Assembly (NCBI GenBank): GCA_002382755.1
Contig: DFZT01000095.1
Coordinates: 1-26,050, forward strand
Source of the DNA: Firmicutes bacterium UBA4049
GTDB lineage: Bacteria > Bacillota > Desulfotomaculia > Desulfotomaculales > Nap2-2B
Length of the DNA: 26,050 nucleotides
Direction of reading: 5' to 3'
Shown here: positions 22,972 to 26,050 of the stretch, in pieces
How the letters are laid out: the number at the start of each line of letters is the position of its first letter
Numbering within the stretch: the first letter of the stretch is position 1
The notes under the pieces: generated by a model
What the model was told of the DNA's origin: nothing
Seen by the model: only the letters and a program-made list of their open reading frames with translations
Databases searched by the model: none
Translations under genes and position numbers: made by a program

Positions 22972-24645
22972 TTACTCTGCAGAAATAATTAACTCGTATA
23001 CCGGCTGCCCGCCGTAATGAAGGTCGAATTCCCAGGAAGGGCGCTTCCGGTTAATCTCCGCCGTGATCCGCTCAATTTCTGTTTTTTTGACGGAATCGCC
23101 ATAGTATATAGTGATCAGCCTTCCTTCCTCATCTACCCCCTGAGATAAAAGATCAGCCAGTACCTCTCCCAGTTCTTTGCCGGACGATTTCAGTTCGCCG
23201 TCCCAGACACCGATGAGATCTCCCTTGTTTATTTTTAGCCCGTTTGAAACGGTCTCACGAACGGCAAAAGCAATTTCACCCGATGATACTGAAGATAGGG
23301 CGGAATTCATTTTCAGGACTGTTTGTTCAGCGTTATCTTCCCTGTCAAGCTGCAGCAGGGCTGCTATCCCCTGGGCGACGCTTCTGGAAGAAACCACTAC
23401 GACATCTTTGGACGACGCTTCACCCGCCTGTTTTGCCGAAAGAATAACATTCTTGTTATTGGGCAGCACAATAACACTTTGGCTTGACGCCTTCTCAATA
23501 GCGTTCAGTATTTCCCCCGTGCTTGGGTTAAGCGTCTGCCCACCCGGAACTATGACATCTGCGCCAAGACTTTTCATGATTTGTTTCAAACCGTCTCCCG
23601 ATACCACGGAAACGACGGCATAATTCCTGTTCTCACTTTTCTCGCCATCAATTTCCCTTTTGTTTAATTGGCCGTCTGTTTCCTCAGCCGGAATGCTCAG
23701 CAGCGCTTTGCTCTGTTCAAGCATGTTGTTTATTTTGATATCGTCAACAAGGCCGTGCAAAAGGCAGCTTTCCAGGACAGTTCCGGGATGGTTGGTGTGC
23801 ATGTGGACCCTGGCCATCCTTTCGTCCCCCACAACCAGCATTGAATCGCCTAAGCCCTCAAGTTCTTTTTTTATTTTTTCTACCGCTATTGCTTGGCCTT
23901 TGATTAGAAATTCGGTGCAGTAAGTAAACTTGATCTTCCCATACGCGGTATCTAAAAGCAGCGGGTCGCCTTTAAATAAGGAACTCTTTTCTTCAATTGT
24001 CAAAACAGGTTCTTTTGAAAATGGGGAAGCTTTTTTTAAAGCCTGCATCATACCTCCCAAAATGACGACAAAGCCTTTGCCGCCTGCATCCACCACTCCC
24101 GCTTCTTTCAGGACTTCAAGCTGTTCCGGTGTTTCTTTTAAAGCCAGGAAAGCTCTTTTTAAGACGTAAACCAGGAGCCTGAGCAGGTCGTCGCTTTGTG
24201 CAGTAGCTGTTCCGGCTCCTTCGGCCGATTTCCGGAACACCGTAAGAATAGTTCCCTCGACAGGATTCATAACCGCCTGCTGGGCAAAAACAGCCCCTTC
24301 TGTGAATGCGCGGGCAATATCCTGCGCCGTGGCTGTCTCTTTGTCTTTCAAGACACCGGCAAAGCCGCTTAAATACTGTGAGAGGATTACACCGGAATTT
24401 CCCCTCGCTCCTAACATGCAGCCCCTGGCTGCTTTTGCGGCCACCTGGCCGATTTTGTCCGTATCGGCCTTTTCGGCCTCCAGTACAGCGCTCCTGAGGC
24501 TGTTGTACATATTTGTCCCGGTGTCACCGTCCGGTACAGGAAAAACGTTTAAGGAATCAATTTCCCCTTTTGATTCTCCGAGAAGTTCAACAGCTCCCCG
24601 GAGCATCTTTTTTAAATCATTTCCATCGAAGGAATAGACAGGCAA
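22972..24645 (-). CDS. fakA: Fatty acid kinase, DAK2/DhaL-domain protein
   Basis: The 557 aa match the usual length of FakA/YloV. It starts at TTG 24645, with GGAGG ten bases upstream. The N-terminal DhaL kinase domain has PVPDGDTGTNM at 36-46 (the Asp residues that hold Mg-ATP) and GARGNSGVILSQ at 79-90. A middle domain and a C-terminal EDD-like domain (GEVLADLLSQGVDEEGRLIT ... WEFDLHYGGQPVYELIIS) follow. It phosphorylates fatty acids bound to FakB-type DegV proteins to acyl phosphate. The asp23/YloU-type gene often found before fakA in Firmicutes is not seen upstream here. It forms an operon with the degV gene. Confidence 0.93.
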   Translation of the reverse strand: MPVYSFDGNDLKKMLRGAVELLGESKGEIDSLNVFPVPDGDTGTNMYNSLRSAVLEAEKADTDKIGQVAAKAARGCMLGARGNSGVILSQYLSGFAGVLKDKETATAQDIARAFTEGAVFAQQAVMNPVEGTILTVFRKSAEGAGTATAQSDDLLRLLVYVLKRAFLALKETPEQLEVLKEAGVVDAGGKGFVVILGGMMQALKKASPFSKEPVLTIEEKSSLFKGDPLLLDTAYGKIKFTYCTEFLIKGQAIAVEKIKKELEGLGDSMLVVGDERMARVHMHTNHPGTVLESCLLHGLVDDIKINNMLEQSKALLSIPAEETDGQLNKREIDGEKSENRNYAVVSVVSGDGLKQIMKSLGADVIVPGGQTLNPSTGEILNAIEKASSQSVIVLPNNKNVILSAKQAGEASSKDVVVVSSRSVAQGIAALLQLDREDNAEQTVLKMNSALSSVSSGEIAFAVRETVSNGLKINKGDLIGVWDGELKSSGKELGEVLADLLSQGVDEEGRLITIYYGDSVKKTEIERITAEINRKRPSWEFDLHYGGQPVYELIISAE

Positions 24646-24959
24646 GATTAAACAGCCTCCATGGATCTCATCCTAATCTTTATTAAGCTTGGGAAGTTCA
24701 ACTGTTTAGTTTTTTAAAAGCAAAAATACTCGCCTATAGATTCTTATATATTTTTTAAATCTTGGCAAGCCTTTTTGAGCTATTTTCGACAATAACAATA
24801 TATTATGACTTTCAAAAATCATCAACAAACAATCCTCAATAACCGGGATGCTCAACTGCTTTTTTAAATTCAACCCCCAAGCCACCCCCAAATTTAGACA
24901 AGTAAAAGCGTATAAACGTGATAAGGACGTGATAATAACCAAGCCACCGCTTAATATAT
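24646..24959. other. Gap upstream of fakA, with a doubtful minus-strand ORF
   Basis: A minus-strand frame at 24942-24706 (up to 78 aa) includes LKKQLSIPVIEDCLLMIFES and LPRFKKYIRIYRRVFLLLKN. It has no RBS, no known family and AT-rich codon use unlike its neighbours. It could be a remnant or chance. I see no clear promoter for fakA. Confidence 0.3.
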
Positions 24960-24963
24960 TTTT

Positions 24964-25002
24964 GGGAGAGGCGTCTCAGGCGCCTTCCCATACTTGTTTT
25001 TT
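24964..25002 (+). terminator. Hairpin with T-run upstream of the GerM-like gene
   Basis: GGGA-AGGCG (with one bulged G) pairs with CGCCT-TCCC around a short loop, and TTGTTTTTT follows eight bases later on the plus strand. No plus-strand gene ends nearby. It may stop readthrough transcription, or it may be part of the leader region of the next gene. Confidence 0.4.
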
Positions 25003-25084
25003 AAAAACGTTTACTATTTAAGAAAACTTTCAGATATACTAAAGAAAGAAGCATAAGGCGGAGAATGAAAAGGAGTGATCCCGC

Positions 25085-25963
25085 TTGAAAAGGCCAACTA
25101 TTGCAGTATTTTTTGCCCTTTTTTTGGTTTCCGTAATCTGTGCCGTCTTTGCCGGCTGTGCAACCTCCAATAAAAAACAAACACCAAACACACCTTCCAA
25201 TGAACTAAAAGAAGAAGAAAAAAAACCTGAAACCATGCGGGTTGCGCTGTACTTTCTAAAAGACACGGGGACAGATTTATACCTGGTCCGGGAGGAACAC
25301 ACAATACCTAAGACAACACAGGTAGCCAAAACCGCAGTGGAGCAGCTAATCAACGGCCGGCCGGTAACCGAAAATGCTTTTAAGGTGCTCCCCAAAGGAA
25401 CGAAAGTACTTGGTATTTCTATTAACAATGGCCTTGCCACAGTCGATTTCACACGTGAAGTCCTGGAGGCAAATGTAGGCTCCTCGGGTGAAGCCCTGGG
25501 CATCCAGAGCATAGTCAATACTCTGACAGAGTTTCCCGCTATAAACAAGGTAGCCTTTAAAGTTGAGGGCAAGCTTGATGAAAGGGCAAAAGATTGGTGG
25601 GGACATGTAGGTTTATATGAGCAGCCTTTTACGCGTGACCTCTCCAACGTTAGGGAGCCGGCAATCTGGGTAACCACGCCAAAACCGGGAAATGAGGTTT
25701 CCAGCCCATTGACTGTACGCGGCAGCGCCATGGTTTTTGAAGCCGTCGTTTCCATGCGCATCGTCACCAAGGACGGCCAAAAGATTGCTCAGGCAAATAC
25801 AATGGCAGCCGGAGGCGCCCCATTAAGAGGAGATTTCAATACCGGCATGAGTTTTAAAGCGCCAGCTTCCGTCAAGGAAGGATACCTTGAGGTTTACTGG
25901 GCCAGCCCCAAGGATGGCAGCGATCTGGACCTGGTGAAGATACCTATTAAATTTAAAAAATAA
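25085..25963 (+). CDS. GerM/Gmad2 domain lipoprotein (spore germination/sporulation type)
   Basis: The 292-aa protein starts at TTG 25085, seven bases after AAAGGAGTG. A TATACT -10 box lies at 25035-25040 without a clear -35. The signal peptide ends in the lipobox FAGC with Cys25, so the protein is exported and lipid-anchored. After a Lys/Glu-rich linker, residues about 50-175 form a GerMN domain (VALYFLKDTGTDLYLVREEH, TAVEQLINGRP, LPKGTKVLGISINNGLATVD, FTREV). Residues about 195-290 form the Gmad2 immunoglobulin-like domain (PGNEVSSPLTVRGSAMVFEA ... GYLEVYWASPKDGS). GerM acts in Bacillus sporulation and germination. In Clostridia the same domain pair occurs in lipoproteins of less certain role. 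It supports a spore-forming host. Confidence 0.9.
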   Translation: MKRPTIAVFFALFLVSVICAVFAGCATSNKKQTPNTPSNELKEEEKKPETMRVALYFLKDTGTDLYLVREEHTIPKTTQVAKTAVEQLINGRPVTENAFKVLPKGTKVLGISINNGLATVDFTREVLEANVGSSGEALGIQSIVNTLTEFPAINKVAFKVEGKLDERAKDWWGHVGLYEQPFTRDLSNVREPAIWVTTPKPGNEVSSPLTVRGSAMVFEAVVSMRIVTKDGQKIAQANTMAAGGAPLRGDFNTGMSFKAPASVKEGYLEVYWASPKDGSDLDLVKIPIKFKK

Positions 25964-26050
25964 AACAACAAGCAGAACCTGTTCCAAGGTAAGGCTGAAC
26001 CTGTTTGAAAAACGGTACCAGACCTGCTTAGCATACCGGTCAAGGCCGCT

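Noticed and set aside
1..26050. CRISPR array, rRNA, tRNA or intact transposon
   Set aside because: No regularly spaced repeats, cloverleaf-like segments or transposase genes were found on reading through both strands by eye.

Overview
The window looks like chromosomal DNA of a spore-forming Clostridia-type Firmicute, plausibly Peptococcaceae (Desulfotomaculum/Pelotomaculum-like). This rests on AGGAGG-type ribosome binding sites, frequent GTG/TTG starts, a GerM/Gmad2 spore-germination lipoprotein and a FakA-DegV pair. The genus is inference. I see no rRNA, tRNA, CRISPR array or intact insertion sequence. Region 1 (1-5275, plus strand) is the edge of a phage-tail-like contractile injection locus. 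It holds a baseplate-type protein cut by the window start, a fibre-like protein with a Pro-Thr-Ile tetrapeptide repeat and a C-terminal helix-hairpin-helix, a YkgJ-type cysteine-cluster protein, and a glycosyltransferase with features of polypeptide GalNAc-transferases. The Thr/Pro repeat next to that transferase is the most interesting combination here. Region 2 (5276-7867) is a gene graveyard: a minus-strand PIN-like nuclease pseudogene with three in-frame stops and a frameshift, a LuxR-type HTH regulator with CxxCxxC whose reading frame breaks at a run of six A, a UDP-glucose dehydrogenase missing its middle, and a scrap of a nucleotide-sugar epimerase. Region 3 (7868-16460) is mixed housekeeping: a DUF2062 membrane protein (minus), a stand-alone carB with no carA beside it, an HtrA-type protease whose PDZ domain has been lost to frameshifts, an acyl-CoA synthetase, and a beta-lactamase-like lipoprotein (minus) with a clear promoter. 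Region 4 (16461-20312) holds a nitronate monooxygenase-type flavoprotein (minus), one or two small minus-strand ORFs, a DHA2-type MFS exporter with its own promoter, and a MarR regulator with a strong promoter and a palindromic operator over its predicted transcription start. Region 5 (20313-25963) has a metallo-beta-lactamase-fold hydrolase behind a small membrane protein (minus), a short orphan surface-domain ORF, the fatty-acid kinase operon fakA-degV (minus), and the GerM-like lipoprotein. Apart from the repeat-protein/glycosyltransferase hypothesis, most functions are standard. The unusual feature of the window is the density of decaying genes.
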